A DNA stretch of 64,000 nucleotides from Isochrysis galbana (GCA_018136815.1 CM030931.1:6426273-6490272); one strand, 5' to 3'. Counted from the first letter of the stretch, positions 17,454 to 28,783 are shown. Program-made: numbers and translations. Notes: generated by a model not told the origin, from the sequence alone.

Positions 17454-19943
17454 ATGCGCTTCCCCGCACTCTCTCCCGCGCTCCGGGGCCGGCACAGCGC
17501 TCGGCACAGGCCCCCGCTCAGCACGGAGGAGGCAGTCCTCGTGCTGCAGAAGCACTCGCGAGGCTGGAGGACACGCACCAGGGGGCTGTTCGCGAGTGCA
17601 TTCGACGGCATCGCCAGCGGAATGGGCGCCTCAACCTGCGCCAGCTCCGTCGATGCCGTCCAGCTCACCAATGCCGCCCACCTCTTCCCAGCGCACGGGA
17701 GGGAAGAGCGGACTGTGCTGATGGTTCAGCTGTGGGCGAGGCTCGACGCGCTCACGACGGTCGACTGGTCCGAGCCGCGCGCCGCAGCGGTCACCGCGAG
17801 TAGAGCAATCACAGCAGACTTCTACGAGTCGCTGCCCTCCGATGACGATCAGGTGAAGATCGATGTGGACACGTTGCTGACTGGTGAGAGCCCTAGGGCT
17901 CAGGGCGCGCTCACAGAGATCAATATGGACTCTGCTCTGACAGGCGAGAGTCCTAGGGCGCAGGGCACACCCACCGCGAGGTCTCGGATGTCACAAAGCG
18001 ATGATCCGGCAATCTTGACCGTCAAGGCCACGCCAACTCGGCCATCGGCGAAGCCGCCCAGCATGGCCTTTCTCACCCGTGCAAGGAAGTACGGCACCAA
18101 GCCCAGCCGGGCACTGCCGCTCGACCACGAGGAACAAGTTGCGGAACAAGTGACAATCATCCAGGCTAGGGTACGGGGCAAGCTTGCGCGTGCCCACGTG
18201 CGCGAGGACGAGACGCCCGTGCAGTGCTGGCGTCTGGATGCATGGCGCATCTGCCTCGTCGCCCCGCTAGCTCTTGTCGTCCTTCTCTTTGTCTCACCTT
18301 GGCTGCTCCCACTCTGCATGCTGAGCTACGCATACCTGCGCTTCCCTTACTTCCTCGGATGGGCCGCGAGCGAGTGCATCACACGATTCGCAATGTTTGG
18401 CTACCCTATACGCTTCGGCGCAATCCACATGTCCCCGTGGCTTCGGCTTGATCGCGGGAAGTCGCCAACCCTCAAGATACGGCTGCTTGTTGAAGACTTT
18501 GCACTATCCAACCCGCCGAGCATGCGTTGCTTGAACAAGGACTTCGTCTCCGTTGGCCAGACGAATGTTGTGATCAGCGTCAAGCTAGGATTCATCCGCC
18601 AGCTCATTGGAACCGGCAAGATGCGACCAGTGACCATCCACTTCGAAAGCTGCACATTCGAGCGGGCACGTCTCGTCTTTGAGTTAAAGAGGGGCCGTCT
18701 GAACATCAATGGCCTTGTGGGTGAGCTTGCAGAGCGCGAAGTGAAGGCCGCCTTGCCCGGGAGGGTTGGGGCGGCCCTCCGCTGCCTGCCTCGATCTCGG
18801 TGCAAGATGCCTAATCTCCTTCGACTGAAGTTCTTCAACGTCCGCGGACGAATCAAACGCAGCGACATGCCTTACATTGTGGTTCGTGCGCGCGACACTC
18901 GTTTGGCCACTCCACGCGGGGAGCATGTCCGCAAGCACTCAGCCGAGTGGGACGAGTGGCGCTTTGGCCACGAGTTGCTGCTCCGTGTAACTGACCCCTC
19001 TACTGTCCTCGACGTGCGCGTCTACTCGTCACAAGGGCGTGACCAGCTCCTCGGCCGGTGGGTGATGACTATGAAGTACCTCGTAACGCTGCCGTCGTAC
19101 TGCAAGCACAAGCCTCCTCTCTCCCTAGCCTCAGATGGTTCCGTGAGTGGCACCTTCTTTCTGTGTGATCGGGCCTTGCATGGCTCAGCGATCCGCTCTC
19201 TAGGGCCGGACAAGCTCGGTCAAGGCTTGCGGGGTGAGCTCGACATGCGCCTACAGTGGGTGCATGATGCCGACCTACCTGACCTGCCGCCGCCGTCGAA
19301 GACAGCTATTGTCCAATTAAATGAGAACCAAGCCGAAACATTGCTGCGCATGGGGAACGTTTCGGAACTGCGAGCGCTGCTCCGACGCCTTCCTATCCGG
19401 ATTCGCTCGCGTGTCATCAGGCTCAACGATATTCAAGCGTCCATCAAGGATATCTTTACAGGGCGCAGCGGCCACATCGAGACGAAGATGGAAAAGCATC
19501 CTAGTCTGAGCAAGTTGCTTTCCAAGGAAGAGCGGGAAGCGTACATGCAGATTGCCAACACAAAGCTTGAAGTCGTCAAGATCAGGCGCATCGAACTCAA
19601 CTCGGTGAGCGACCAGGATTGCGGGAGCTTTCTCCAAAGCCTATTCATAGAGCAGCTGATCCCAGAAGTCCTCAAGCAGACGGTTGTCGGCTCGGTGGGC
19701 CTGCAAACGCTCAGCCAAATTTTAGGCGGGGTATCCGTCGCGGGCAAGCGCTGGTTCAACGACCTAGGCAAAGAGCTCACAAATCTAGGCGGTAAGATGA
19801 AGTCGTCCAAGAATGCTAGTGCTATCTCACAGAAAATCCGCTCTAGAGACATGTCCCAAAGTGTGACCTCAGCGAGAACTAATTCGATGGAAGAGCCCTC
19901 GAGGTGGATGTCCGACGATATGTCGGAGGCTTCATGTACATAG
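17454..19943 (+). CDS. IQ-motif, transmembrane, C2-domain protein (membrane-contact or trafficking type)
   Basis: 829 residues from the ATG at 17454; the longer open frame upstream is low-complexity GA/CT DNA. Two IQ-like calmodulin-binding segments are visible (VLVLQKHSRGWRTRTRG near the start, VTIIQARVRGKLARAHV near residue 240). Between them is a tandem copy of a segment containing TGESPRAQG. One or two membrane helices follow (ICLVAPLALVVLLFVSPWLLPLCM, about 270-295). A long beta-rich stretch (LKIRLLVEDFALSNPP to LNINGLVGEL) may be a lipid-binding-type domain but I cannot assign it. A C2 domain follows (LLRLKFFNVRGRIKRSDMPYIVV, about 460-560). The arrangement of membrane anchor then C2 recalls tethering proteins of the extended-synaptotagmin kind; that is inference. 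No intron is needed. The Ser-rich C-terminus looks disordered. Confidence 0.75.
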   Translation: MRFPALSPALRGRHSARHRPPLSTEEAVLVLQKHSRGWRTRTRGLFASAFDGIASGMGASTCASSVDAVQLTNAAHLFPAHGREERTVLMVQLWARLDALTTVDWSEPRAAAVTASRAITADFYESLPSDDDQVKIDVDTLLTGESPRAQGALTEINMDSALTGESPRAQGTPTARSRMSQSDDPAILTVKATPTRPSAKPPSMAFLTRARKYGTKPSRALPLDHEEQVAEQVTIIQARVRGKLARAHVREDETPVQCWRLDAWRICLVAPLALVVLLFVSPWLLPLCMLSYAYLRFPYFLGWAASECITRFAMFGYPIRFGAIHMSPWLRLDRGKSPTLKIRLLVEDFALSNPPSMRCLNKDFVSVGQTNVVISVKLGFIRQLIGTGKMRPVTIHFESCTFERARLVFELKRGRLNINGLVGELAEREVKAALPGRVGAALRCLPRSRCKMPNLLRLKFFNVRGRIKRSDMPYIVVRARDTRLATPRGEHVRKHSAEWDEWRFGHELLLRVTDPSTVLDVRVYSSQGRDQLLGRWVMTMKYLVTLPSYCKHKPPLSLASDGSVSGTFFLCDRALHGSAIRSLGPDKLGQGLRGELDMRLQWVHDADLPDLPPPSKTAIVQLNENQAETLLRMGNVSELRALLRRLPIRIRSRVIRLNDIQASIKDIFTGRSGHIETKMEKHPSLSKLLSKEEREAYMQIANTKLEVVKIRRIELNSVSDQDCGSFLQSLFIEQLIPEVLKQTVVGSVGLQTLSQILGGVSVAGKRWFNDLGKELTNLGGKMKSSKNASAISQKIRSRDMSQSVTSARTNSMEEPSRWMSDDMSEASCT

Positions 19944-20442
19944 AGGTTGTTCAAATGTTGGGCAGCACTGCCTGGCAAGTAAGTCATAATGGAACACATT
20001 CAAATACCGGGGCTCATCTTCCAAAAGGCACGTAGGCTGTGGAGGTTGTGGCTCGTCGTGCGCATATTGTAGTCGCCCATGGTGCACATCACTACAGTCG
20101 ACTCGAAGCTATGGTGATTTGCACATAGCTTTAGGCCTAGATGAACTCGCACACCAGCAATGAGCGTCTCATTCTCGTCCGAGTTTGATTTCTCCATGGT
20201 GCCCGCTTCCGTGATTCATGTTGCATCTTTTCCTTGATTTGGTTTCAGTCTAATTGCTCTTTCAGCCCTCCAACCTCCAAACGAAGTTGCATTAAATTAA
20301 TAATCATTAAAAAAATTCATACAACCTCCGTTCCAATACTGAGGTCCCGCGGCTGTGTTTGCGGGAGGGTGTTAAGAAGTAAAACCGCGTTGTGCCTCAC
20401 GTCTCCCGGGTGCCTTGGGGCGTCTCCCAGTGAGAGGGGCAG
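19944..20442. other. Intergenic, no gene seen
   Basis: Contains the 3' flank of the C2-domain gene and an AT-richer stretch with no open frame that resembles a protein. Confidence 0.4.
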
Positions 20443-20629
20443 AAAAAAAACTTCTTAATGATCTCGCCGCGCGCGCGACCCTGCACAGCCTCCCTGTAGC
20501 CACGCCCGCTTTCCTTACCACCCCTCCACCTGCCTTGCGGCGCGTCCCCTCGTGCTCTACCTAGGGGCTGGGTGAAGTGGGTTTCCAGTGGCAGACGGTG
20601 TGTACCAAGTCGCGTTCCGTGTTCCGTCA
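20443..20629 (-). repeat. Truncated retroposon, related to 39180-39345
   Basis: Begins with an A run and CTTCTTAATGATCTCGCCGCGCGCG, then follows the copy at 39180-39345 closely as far as CAGACGGTGTGTACC (20606). Flanks GAGAGGGGCAG on the left and AGAGGGCCAG on the right may be an imperfect target duplication. Confidence 0.7.
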
Positions 20630-20799
20630 AAAGAGGGCCAGGTGATTATTTTTTTTCATCCAGAGGTGCATGTTTTCTTTTTCAACCAGTCTCCAGGGTA
20701 TTATTATTACAAAGATGAGTACAAAGCTAATCAAGGACGCGGCGCGTGAGCATAGCAACTCCCCCCCCCCCTTCCCCAAAACACACGGTAACCCCAAAG

Positions 20800-21285
20800 C
20801 TACTGAGTTTTCATCCTTTTCGTCTTTTTCTCACACACCTCCTCCTCGATCCTATTGTCGATGTCGTTCTTCTGGCAGGCGACGATGTCGCTCGGCTGAT
20901 CTTGGGTGGCGAGGTCCGTGACGCGTGCGAAGACGGCCTTCTTGTTCTCCATGTAGAGTTTGCCAGCTACTTGGTGCACTTGCACCATGGGATTCGTCTC
21001 AGCGTACGCGACCGCCGTGATGTATTCCATGCAGAGGTACGCGACGGCGGCCTCGTCTCCAATGTACTTGGTCTTGGGGATCCTGTCGTACTCGTCGGAG
21101 TAGTCGCCGACGAGCATGAGCTTTGCCTTGCACCAACGGCCCATGTATGGCTTGATCAGTGCCCACATCGACGGGTCCGGCTGCGCGCGATCGATCAGCG
21201 CGTGATCGAGCGGAGCCTGCCCTCTCTCGCCTCGTCGTTCTAATTCTGGATTTCTTCTGTTTCGGTTGCTCATTTCTCTTTCCAT
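20800..21285 (-). CDS. Uncharacterised 161-residue protein
   Basis: Single open frame from an ATG. It has a basic N-terminus (SNRNRRNPELERRGE), a central part with ordinary globular composition (MWALIKPYMGRWCKAKLM, VGDYSDEYDRIPKTKYIGDE, AAVAYLCMEYITAVAYA), and a charged Lys-rich tail (EEEVCEKKTKRMKTQ). I recognise no family and see no signal peptide or membrane helix. Amino-acid usage is unlike a chance frame in this GC-rich DNA. An LTR-like sequence lies just upstream, so it might belong to a mobile element, but I have no positive sign of that. Confidence 0.55.
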   Translation of the reverse strand: MEREMSNRNRRNPELERRGERGQAPLDHALIDRAQPDPSMWALIKPYMGRWCKAKLMLVGDYSDEYDRIPKTKYIGDEAAVAYLCMEYITAVAYAETNPMVQVHQVAGKLYMENKKAVFARVTDLATQDQPSDIVACQKNDIDNRIEEEVCEKKTKRMKTQ

Positions 21286-21321
21286 GCCGCTCGTCGGGAC
21301 GACTCGAATTTAGTCGGGGAG

Positions 21322-21961
21322 TGTCGTATTCCATACGCTGACAGACTTTTACTTTAACCTGTGGGTTATTTTTAGGTTTTAGGCCTCAAGGTCTCGTCGA
21401 TTGGTATACCGCCTCTTCTCTTACTTTCTCTCGATGTCATCAACGTTCCGTGACTGCCTTTTGTCTTCTCTCCGTGTCTCGGTCATAGCTCCCTAGCGAG
21501 GTCTGTCCTCGTTGTGCCGACCCCTCCGTCGCATGTCTGCGCGTTGCTGAATTGCCCTGGTGCCGACGCTTGGCCGTCCGTCCAGGTGTGGTTAGTTTTC
21601 GCCCTGTTTGGCTTAGTGTGTGTGGTTCGGTGTCCTCAACCTTTTTGGGGTTGATGTTGTAGTCCCTCGTGTCTACCTCTGTCCTAAGAAGCTCTCATTC
21701 TCGTTCTCTCTCTACCCCTAGCTCGCTAGCTAGCCTCGTCCCTACTCTCGGACGCCACGCGTCACCATCCTTCGGCCTTCTGTCCACCTCGTCGCTCACA
21801 GCACTCGATGACAGACACTGTCAGACCCGACTCCTACTATGTATGACCTTTCGGACATCTTCCTGCAAGCAACAATCAACGAACATTCTACGGCCGCGTC
21901 AGCTGCCGGCTCGGTCGAACGGCCCTCTGCCTACGAGCCTGTAGTCATCGCATGTTCGACA
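21322..21961 (+). repeat. LTR-like sequence with TGTCG...CGACA ends
   Basis: Starts TGTCGTATTCCATACGC and ends TGTTCGACA, the same terminal pentamers as the Gypsy LTRs in this window, and its pyrimidine-rich body resembles them. The flanking pentamers (GGGAG left, GCTGG right) do not match, so it is either a rearranged solo LTR or my ends are slightly wrong. Confidence 0.4.
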
Positions 21962-22166
21962 GCTGGCCACGACAGGCCAGGGCAAGCAAGGCAGGCGAGC
22001 CTATGGGGAAGAAAGTGGGTCAGCAGGGCAGCCTGCCCCCGGCAAGCCATAAATAAGGCATGCCAGGAGCCAGGAGCGGATGGTTGGTTCCTCCCCCATG
22101 GCCGGGGAGGAGTGGAGCAAGAGGGGGGGCTCGTGCCCCCCCATGGGCGAATCAAGTATGAACTTA
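21962..22166 (-). repeat. Retroposon fragment ending in the terminal palindrome
   Basis: Carries the segment typical of the palindrome-ended family (GGCCACGACAGGCCAGGG, CAAGCCAT, TGGTTCCTCCCCCATGGC, GGGGCTCGTGCCCCCCCATGGGCGAA) and a degenerate palindrome (CAAGTATGAACTTAGTTG). It abuts the LTR-like sequence on the left. The following 450 bases to the next gene show nothing recognisable. Confidence 0.6.
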
Positions 22167-22618
22167 GTTGTTGGTGGCGGGATAGAGATTGAATGTATAC
22201 CGTGTCTGATCTAGGCGGTAGCCCCGAACCTCTAATCTTCAAAAGGTTTTTTGGGCTCATAATGACGGCATAAACATAATTGCACGTCCTCATGTAAGTT
22301 AAGTAAGGCTTCTCGAAGGTGGCAAAGAGTTGCGAAACGCCAACGTACCATAGAAATAGTACTGCAGCGTCGCAACGCCTTGACTTTGGTCACCCTGCTT
22401 GCTGCGTGCTTGTGTACCACAATGTTTGGGGTGGCGAGCCGACTACATTGAGAGCTATTATGCATGCTACGCGGTTCACGGGAGCGGGATGGACCCTACT
22501 GCTCCCGAAGTTGGAGCTCACCACTAGCACACAACAAGCTTGGCAAGTAGTGGATGCGCTCGCACTATTGATGGTTGCTGAAAGGACGTGCAATAGGCGA
22601 TACTGAATCCCACAAGTT

Positions 22619-25421
22619 TCAAGCGTGCGGATAGTAGCCCCATGCCTGTGCATGTTGGTAGTATTCTTGTCCAGGATGAGCGTGATATCCTGCAATGGAG
22701 ATGACACACGGTTAGGGCCTTTTCACGCTATCAGCAATGCCAATGCCACTCCGCAAAGCGGAGTGCAGCAGGCGCCTGGTCAGACCAGTAGGTGGGGAGT
22801 AGGAGCTTTAGCGCACCGTAATGCGTGGAGCCTGGGTTGTATGTTTGACCGCTTTGAGCCACATAGTTGGTGGACCCGTCTAGATTCGTGTAGGGGGCGG
22901 CACCCCCGGCGTTGGGCGCGGTCTCGGTCCCAGGCTGAGTGTAATGTGCAGCAGCACCGTATCCGGATGAATACGCAGTGCCGTAATTAGAGGCATACGT
23001 CTGCGGAGAGGCATGGGTGGCCGCCGTGCCGTATCCTTCCGTACACCCGTAACAATTCGACGGAGGGTATGAAGCCTGTGGTCGTGACACTAGCACCTGC
23101 ATCGCAGACTAGCGAGAAACGGGGAGGGGGGGGGGGGGGGATGGGATAATAAGAGACCCCCGGATGCCGGCAGGTCATCTGCGTGCGGCTAGGAGATGTC
23201 TAGGCGGCCCGTTTACCTGGTACGCCGAGTAGGCGTCGCCAGTTTTGGGGCCTGAGCCTTGTGCTGGCACTGAGCCCTGCCCATGCCCTGGGCCACCATG
23301 GCTAGCAGCATGGGCGGCTTGGGCAGCACCATGAACGGCACCATGGGAGGCATGGGCACCATGTGTAGCATGCATGACGCGAGCGCCATGCGCGCCATGC
23401 GCGCCATAGGCGCCATGAGTGCCATGCGCACCATGAGTGCCATGGGGACCTGGCGCTCGAGGTGGGCCAGGCACCACATTCGCCATAGGGCTAGGAAAGC
23501 CTCGGCCAAGGCGAACAGCCATGGACTGCATGTGCGCCTGCGTCGCGGAGCACGCACCCGAGGGATTAGCGGTTGCGTGTGAAGTGCAGTGGCACAAATT
23601 GCGCAAGGCGGCGGAGATGTACCTGCTCCATGTCAGCACGTGTGCATCGAAAGATCTCGACGTATCGGCTTCCAAGCACCTGGTTTGACCGTGTAAGAGC
23701 TACGTTGGCATCTTCCACAGTGCGGAACTGGACGAAGCCGAACCCAGATGGCTGCCCGTTTTGGTTGTACGCCACTTGCACCGCAACGACGGGCAGCGGC
23801 TGAAAGAACGCCGCGATCTCGTGCTCCTGGACCGAATAGGGCAGCCCTCGCAGCTTGATAAAGTGAGAATCGCTTCCGGCGACCATTGACCCAATAGAAG
23901 CACTACCACGCTCAAGCCCACCAGCAAGCCGTGCTTGAAGTTCAGTCTGCGAGCATGGAAAGACGTCGATGTACCTCCCGCCGATGCTCTGCTTATCTTT
24001 GGCAACGGCCATCTTCTTATCCTCCTCGGACTTGAGTTCAACGTAAGCGATGCCGGAGGGCCGCCCGTTGTTACCGTTCATGAGGTGGATACCACCCTCG
24101 GGAATTTGAATCGGTTTGAGAAACGCGACCACGTCCGCGGGCGTCACCCCCCATGGAAGTCCACGCAACTTGATCACACTGTGGCCCTCACCAAGCGCGC
24201 AAGACGCAATCTGCCCGGCGCCGTATTGCGCCGCGGACGGAAGCATGATGCCGCCGAGAGCAGTGATGGAGTAGAGCTCACCCTTACTCGAGCGAAACAA
24301 GTCTATCCAACGATTCCCCAGTTTTTGCTTGTCATACTTGAGAGCCTCAGACATGGCCTCCTCGGTGTCGAACACGGCGTAGGCGTCTCCAGACGCTCTG
24401 CCGTCTGCGCGTCGGAGAAGATGAACATTGGAACTGCTCAAGCCCGCTGGCCGACCAAAGAACTGCAAATCATGTGCAGATATGTTGATTAAGGGTTGGG
24501 ATTCCATCGCCCACTAGTACAGACAGGGCAGACACTACAACCGTGTCGCCATGTGTGGGGAGGGACTCACCTCGACGATGTTGTCCACCGTCGCGTTGTA
24601 CGGGAGCCCGCGCATCCGCAATACACCGCGGTAGCCGGCATCTTCCTTCATTGTGGCATGGTTGCGCTCGCAAGCCTGCTGCTTCTCCATGGCGGTTGCA
24701 CTGAAGCACTCTACGTATCGCTTTCCCACTTGCTGGCGATTCACCTTCATGACGTCATCCATTTGCCTAGCATTTTCGAGCGTAATGAAAGCCTCACCGG
24801 CAGCATTATGCAGCATGACGACCGATTCCACCGGTACCTTGATCCCCAAGCCCTCAAAGAACTGGCAAACCTGCGTGCAAACGTCGTCCAGGATGCCGGC
24901 TCAGTCTTGGTGAGAAGCAACTCACCGTGTGCGGCGCATTACTGATAGAGCGCACGTCGCCATGTGCAGATTTATCTCACTTCCGCCGTGCCGTAACTCC
25001 ATGGCAGCCCGCGTAGCCGAACGAGTGGTGGCTCCTCCGCTGCAGCACTCTCGAGCACCGAGTCGGCAGCCGCCTCTGCCAGTTTGCCAGCAGCCGCCTC
25101 GGCTTCCTCCACGGCTCCCGAAGCGGCAGCGTAGTTGGTGGCGGACGCGTCGGAATTCACCTGCGAGTGAAGCGCGTGGGGGGTGGATGCCGCTCAGAGC
25201 GCGCGGGAGGGCGCGTGAGCATGTGCCCAGTGGCACTGCGCAGGTGCCGCTCGCGCGTCTGGCGGCAAGGGGGGGGGGGGGAGACGCGCCTCGCGTCGCT
25301 GTCGCTTGGACGCGATTTCTACGGTGGCATGCTCTCGCTTGGTCTCATGCGTTCCTTTCTCGCCCACCGGCGCCGCCGCAGCGCCCTCGGCGAGCGAAGG
25401 CTCCCCCCCTGCATCCGCCAT
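22619..25421 (-). CDS. ESRP/hnRNP-H-like RNA-binding protein with four quasi-RRMs
   Basis: Six exons; each junction restores a domain: ?-25421 (first exon), 24981-25160, 24571-24870, 23623-24462, 23217-23537, 22817-23096, then last exon 22619-22689. If the first exon, whose donor is uncertain (25323 is one option), is counted, that makes seven. Introns are 85-127 nt with GT-AG ends. Four quasi-RRMs each carry the RLRGLPW/Y hallmark (VRLRGLPWSYG, LRMRGLPYNAT, IKLRGLPWGVT, IKLRGLPYSVQ) and a closing GxRYI/VEVF-type block (GKRYVECF, GNRWIDLF, GGRYIDVF, GSRYVEIF). Such proteins bind G-rich RNA and control splicing in the nucleus. A His-Gly-Ala repeat (HGTHGAHGTHGAYGAHGAHG) follows, then a Tyr/Gly/Gln-rich prion-like tail; splicing 22817 to 22689 gives the ending HYGYHAHPGQEYYQHAQ. 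The second intron from the end contains the long G run at 23127-23141. Confidence 0.88.
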
Positions 25422-26686
25422 CCTCGTGCCGCGCCACCGCTCGGTCGCCCGGCCGCGCGCGCCCCCGCGCGGGACGCGCCTCTCTCGAAGTCTTCCCCCT
25501 CCCCACCCCTTCTTTTAGAACTTCTTTCTGCCTAGAGTAGAGTAGGAGTAGACACTTGAAGAGTGGACTTTATTTTCTCATTTTCTCATTTCCTCTGTAG
25601 AGTAGAGTAGACTAGAGTCGACTCTTTCCTACTAATGCTGTCTGTAGGTTCCTGTTGTGTTTTTCAAGAGACAGAGAGACAGCAAAGGGAGATTTTTTGT
25701 AATGATCCTAATGCTGCTCCTTCCCACTGCTCCTTCTGGTGCAAATTCATAATAGTACTATGTATTACTACCTTTGCAATTTGTTGTTCATCAGACGACA
25801 TGTGGAGTGTGTCTACAAGTAGGTTGTAAAAATAGTACGCGCGTTCACTTTTTTAGGGGAGGTGAGTACGTAGTTGACGGGTGTTCATTGTCGCGCGGCG
25901 TGAGTTGGGTGTGTTCGCGGCGCAGCCGCGGGGTGCATTTCGTGGTTTCGTGGTTTCGCTTGGTTGAGCGCCGCGTTCGCGTTGACGTTTTTCAGGGGTT
26001 TTGAGAGTGAGAGTGTGAGAGTGGTCACTTTGGGGCTCAAGCTCAAGCGAGTAGTAGGTAGTTGACTATGTTCAAACGATCAAAAAGTTTGAGTTGAGTT
26101 CGCGTTCGACTATTTTTATACCACCTACTTGTAGTGACCTTTGACCTGTGACCTATGTGCCCTGGTGCATATCCATATCCCCAATCCCCAATGAGTCAAG
26201 AGCTCCATCTCAAGAACTGCATTGCGTTGAGGCCAGGCTAAATGCGATATAGCCGTATCAGGGCACGTGGCACAAGGCACAGTGCACCGGGCAGTCGACA
26301 GTTGAAAACATGAGATTTGAGATTTTGAAGTACACACACGAATGTAAATTCTAAATAAATCTAAATCCATGCAAGGTTTAGGTTTGGAGTTTGGAGATTG
26401 GAGGCTAGGGTTTGGCGTCTTGGTCCATCTCGTAATTGTCGAAAAGTTCTTCTAGAGCGCCAAGGTGCCATTCCCACAGCATCACAGCATCAACAAACAG
26501 ATCACAATTGATCGCTGTTCGGGCGCCATCTGACCCCCACGAACTACAATAAAACCTTCAGAACGAACTCCATAAATAGTAATTCATCCTACCAGTAAAG
26601 GAGGGGATGTGCCAGGGAGCGCCAGCAGCGTTCGAGAGGCGGGAGAAGAGGGAGGGAGAAAGAGAGCACGGGCGAGGGGCGGCGGG
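25422..26686. other. Intergenic region between divergent genes
   Basis: Contains the upstream regions of the minus-strand RNA-binding gene and the plus-strand GTPase gene. TAGAGTAGAGTAG-type repeats occur at about 25532-25620. The rest is AT-richer than average, with no supported gene. Confidence 0.4.
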
Positions 26687-27448
26687 ATGGAGTCGCTGCT
26701 GGTGGCGTGGGCGGCGAGCAGGGTGCTGGCGTACCGCTTCTGCTGCAAGTGGTGGGCGCCGAAGGAAGGTGAGCACACACACCCCCCCTCCCCCCCCCCC
26801 CCCTTCCCCGATTCCCTTGCATCACTCACCACGCCTGTGTGCTGCCGAACACAGTCGAGTGGCAAACGGTGCGTGTGCTCTGCCTCGGCCTCGACGGAGC
26901 CGGAAAGACGCTCATTTGCGCGAGTGCGTGCTCGTCCATGGACGCCATGACGGAGGAGCAGCCTGAGCCAACTGTCGGCTTCAATACGCGCACCGTCAAG
27001 TGCGAGCCGCATTGGAAGTTGCAGATCTGGGACATCGGAGGCAGCGCTCCAATCCGGCAGTACTGGACCAAATACATCACGGGCGGGGAGGAGGGCCTTA
27101 TTTGGGTGATCGACGCATCCGATCGCTCGCGATTCGACGAGTCTCGAGAGGGTACGCTTCCGCTCCGGTCGGCACAGCGCCCTTCACTCATTCTGCCGGG
27201 TTGATCTATCCATGCCATGCGCGCCCTCCTCAGCTTTGCAAACGCTGCTCGAAGATTCAAAATTGAGAGGACTTCCGGTGCTCATATTAGCCAACAAGGC
27301 TGATATCGCGGACGTGTCTACAGTGGAACAAATTGAAAGTGCTCTCGGTGTGCACGGCATCGACGGTGTGCACGTTCAGCTATGTTCAGCGCGCACAGGG
27401 CAGGGTGTGCAAGGTGGGCTCACATGGCTATGCACCAAATTCCACTGA
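26687..27448 (+). CDS. ARF-like small GTPase (ARL family)
   Basis: 197 residues in three exons: 26687-26768, 26855-27151, 27234-27448; GT-AG introns of 86 and 82 nt, both phase 1. Motifs: P-loop GLDGAGKT, switch I PTVGFNT, WDIGG in switch II, guanine-binding NKAD, and CSARTG near the end. The N-terminus MESLLVAWAASRVLAYRFCCKWW is hydrophobic and lacks the Gly-2 needed for myristoylation, so membrane contact would be through the helix itself. Oddity: WDIGG is followed by Ser, where nearly all ARF/ARL proteins have the catalytic Gln, so intrinsic GTP hydrolysis should be poor. Switch I keeps its Thr. It is closest in feel to ARL2/ARL3-type proteins, but the subfamily is not certain. Confidence 0.9.
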
Positions 27449-28631
27449 AGCGTAGACCAGCCGAGTCATGCTCGACGATATAGTTGATTTCTCTATGAGA
27501 GAGACTTCATGGATTGGCTCGGCTTCACAGATGCGATGGTCCATTGCTCCCACGCCGGTCGCAAGGCGGGCGTCTAATTGATTTCGGCGATTGTGCAGAG
27601 GACAACAATCACCTTCATTGAGCGGGGCTCCCCACCTGCACCAGAGCGCGCCGCCACCCACGGCGATCACAGCCCCTATCCAGAAGCGGAGGGTTTTGGG
27701 AACGTGAAGTTTAGTCCTGAACTGGCAAACTTACGCACGGTAAAAAGGAAATCCGCCAACCCTACCATGGCTATGCGTCTTTTCTCGCAACCGAATCACC
27801 CATGCGCAAAAGTACATAGGATTTCCTTGGAGATCGAACCTATGGGGATCTTTTCTCGCAACCGAATCACCCATGCGATCACAGCCCCTATCCAAAAGTT
27901 TAGTGTTGTCTAGTGGATGAACTTTTGCTTTCAAGTGTAAGCTAGAGTAAGGCGGGGGCGCCGCTTTCATACAGATATAGTCACCTCGTGGTTTTATCCT
28001 CATCTACCACTATGAGACCTAATCTAACCGAGTATTGGTGCCGCTACTGCCACTAGCTATGCACCAACACGCCAAGCCACGGCACACATGACCGCTTCAA
28101 TCCCAAGGCACAAAAAAAATCTAAAGATTTAGGCGTTACGACTTACGACCGCTAGCCATAAAGATAAAGGACCTCGCACTACTCACGGTACTTACTCACG
28201 CCATCGCCTATACCCCAGAATACTCACCACCTTGACGCAACCCCTTTCATTGCTTTGTCTTAGGTTTCGGATAATAACCTACTTTTATAAGTAGGGGTCA
28301 ATGGGGGCCTCGCGGCCTCGCGCCCCCCTCCCTCCATCGCAGACACACCCTGGGTGGGCCTGACACCTGACAACCATCCTCGGCCCCCACCTGGCGAAAT
28401 CGAAACCTCGACGGCGTGCACATCCACATCCAGACGAAGGTTCCATGCGCACGCACGACACCCCCCGCGCAGAGGACGCGCGCCTGGAAACATTGTGTGC
28501 ACGCTGTGCGCCACCGTGCGCATGTCGAATTGATTGCAACTCATCAACTCATCACACTTGTATTAGGGGCGAATCGCAGTGATTAGAATTAGTAATTTAT
28601 TCCTTGGGGACCGCTCGCGGCGCGAGCTGTT
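27449..28631. other. Intergenic with short local duplications
   Basis: TTTTCTCGCAACCGAATCAC occurs at about 27779 and 27853, and GATCACAGCCCCTATCC at about 27664 and 27879, showing recent local copying. A stretch at about 28440-28545 resembles the CGCACGCACGGCG repeats of 57.6-58.8 kb. No gene is supported. Confidence 0.5.
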
Positions 28632-28783
28632 AAGGGCCGTTCTTCTTTTCCGACGAGAAGCCCCCCCCCCCCCCCGGTGCTTTTTCCTAGTGGGTCGCCC
28701 GACGTGGTCGGTGGTCGGTCCGCCTCACAGGGATTTCTGCCATTGTAATTTGTGGGGAGTACTAATGGGAGCCGGGGGTCTGC
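28632..28783 (+). repeat. Dispersed repeat, inverted copy at 55979-56140
   Basis: From AAGGGCCGTTCTTCTTTTCC through a C run, CGGTGCTTTTTCC, GTCGCCCGACGT, GGTCGGTCCGCCTCA to ATGGGAGCCGGGGGT. The reverse complement of 55979-56140 shows the same order of blocks. It is non-coding and shows no clear ends. Confidence 0.75.

Noticed and set aside
23283..23582. Met/Gly-rich plus-strand frame (MGGMGTMCSM)
   Set aside because: It is the complement of the His-Gly-Ala repeat of the RNA-binding protein.
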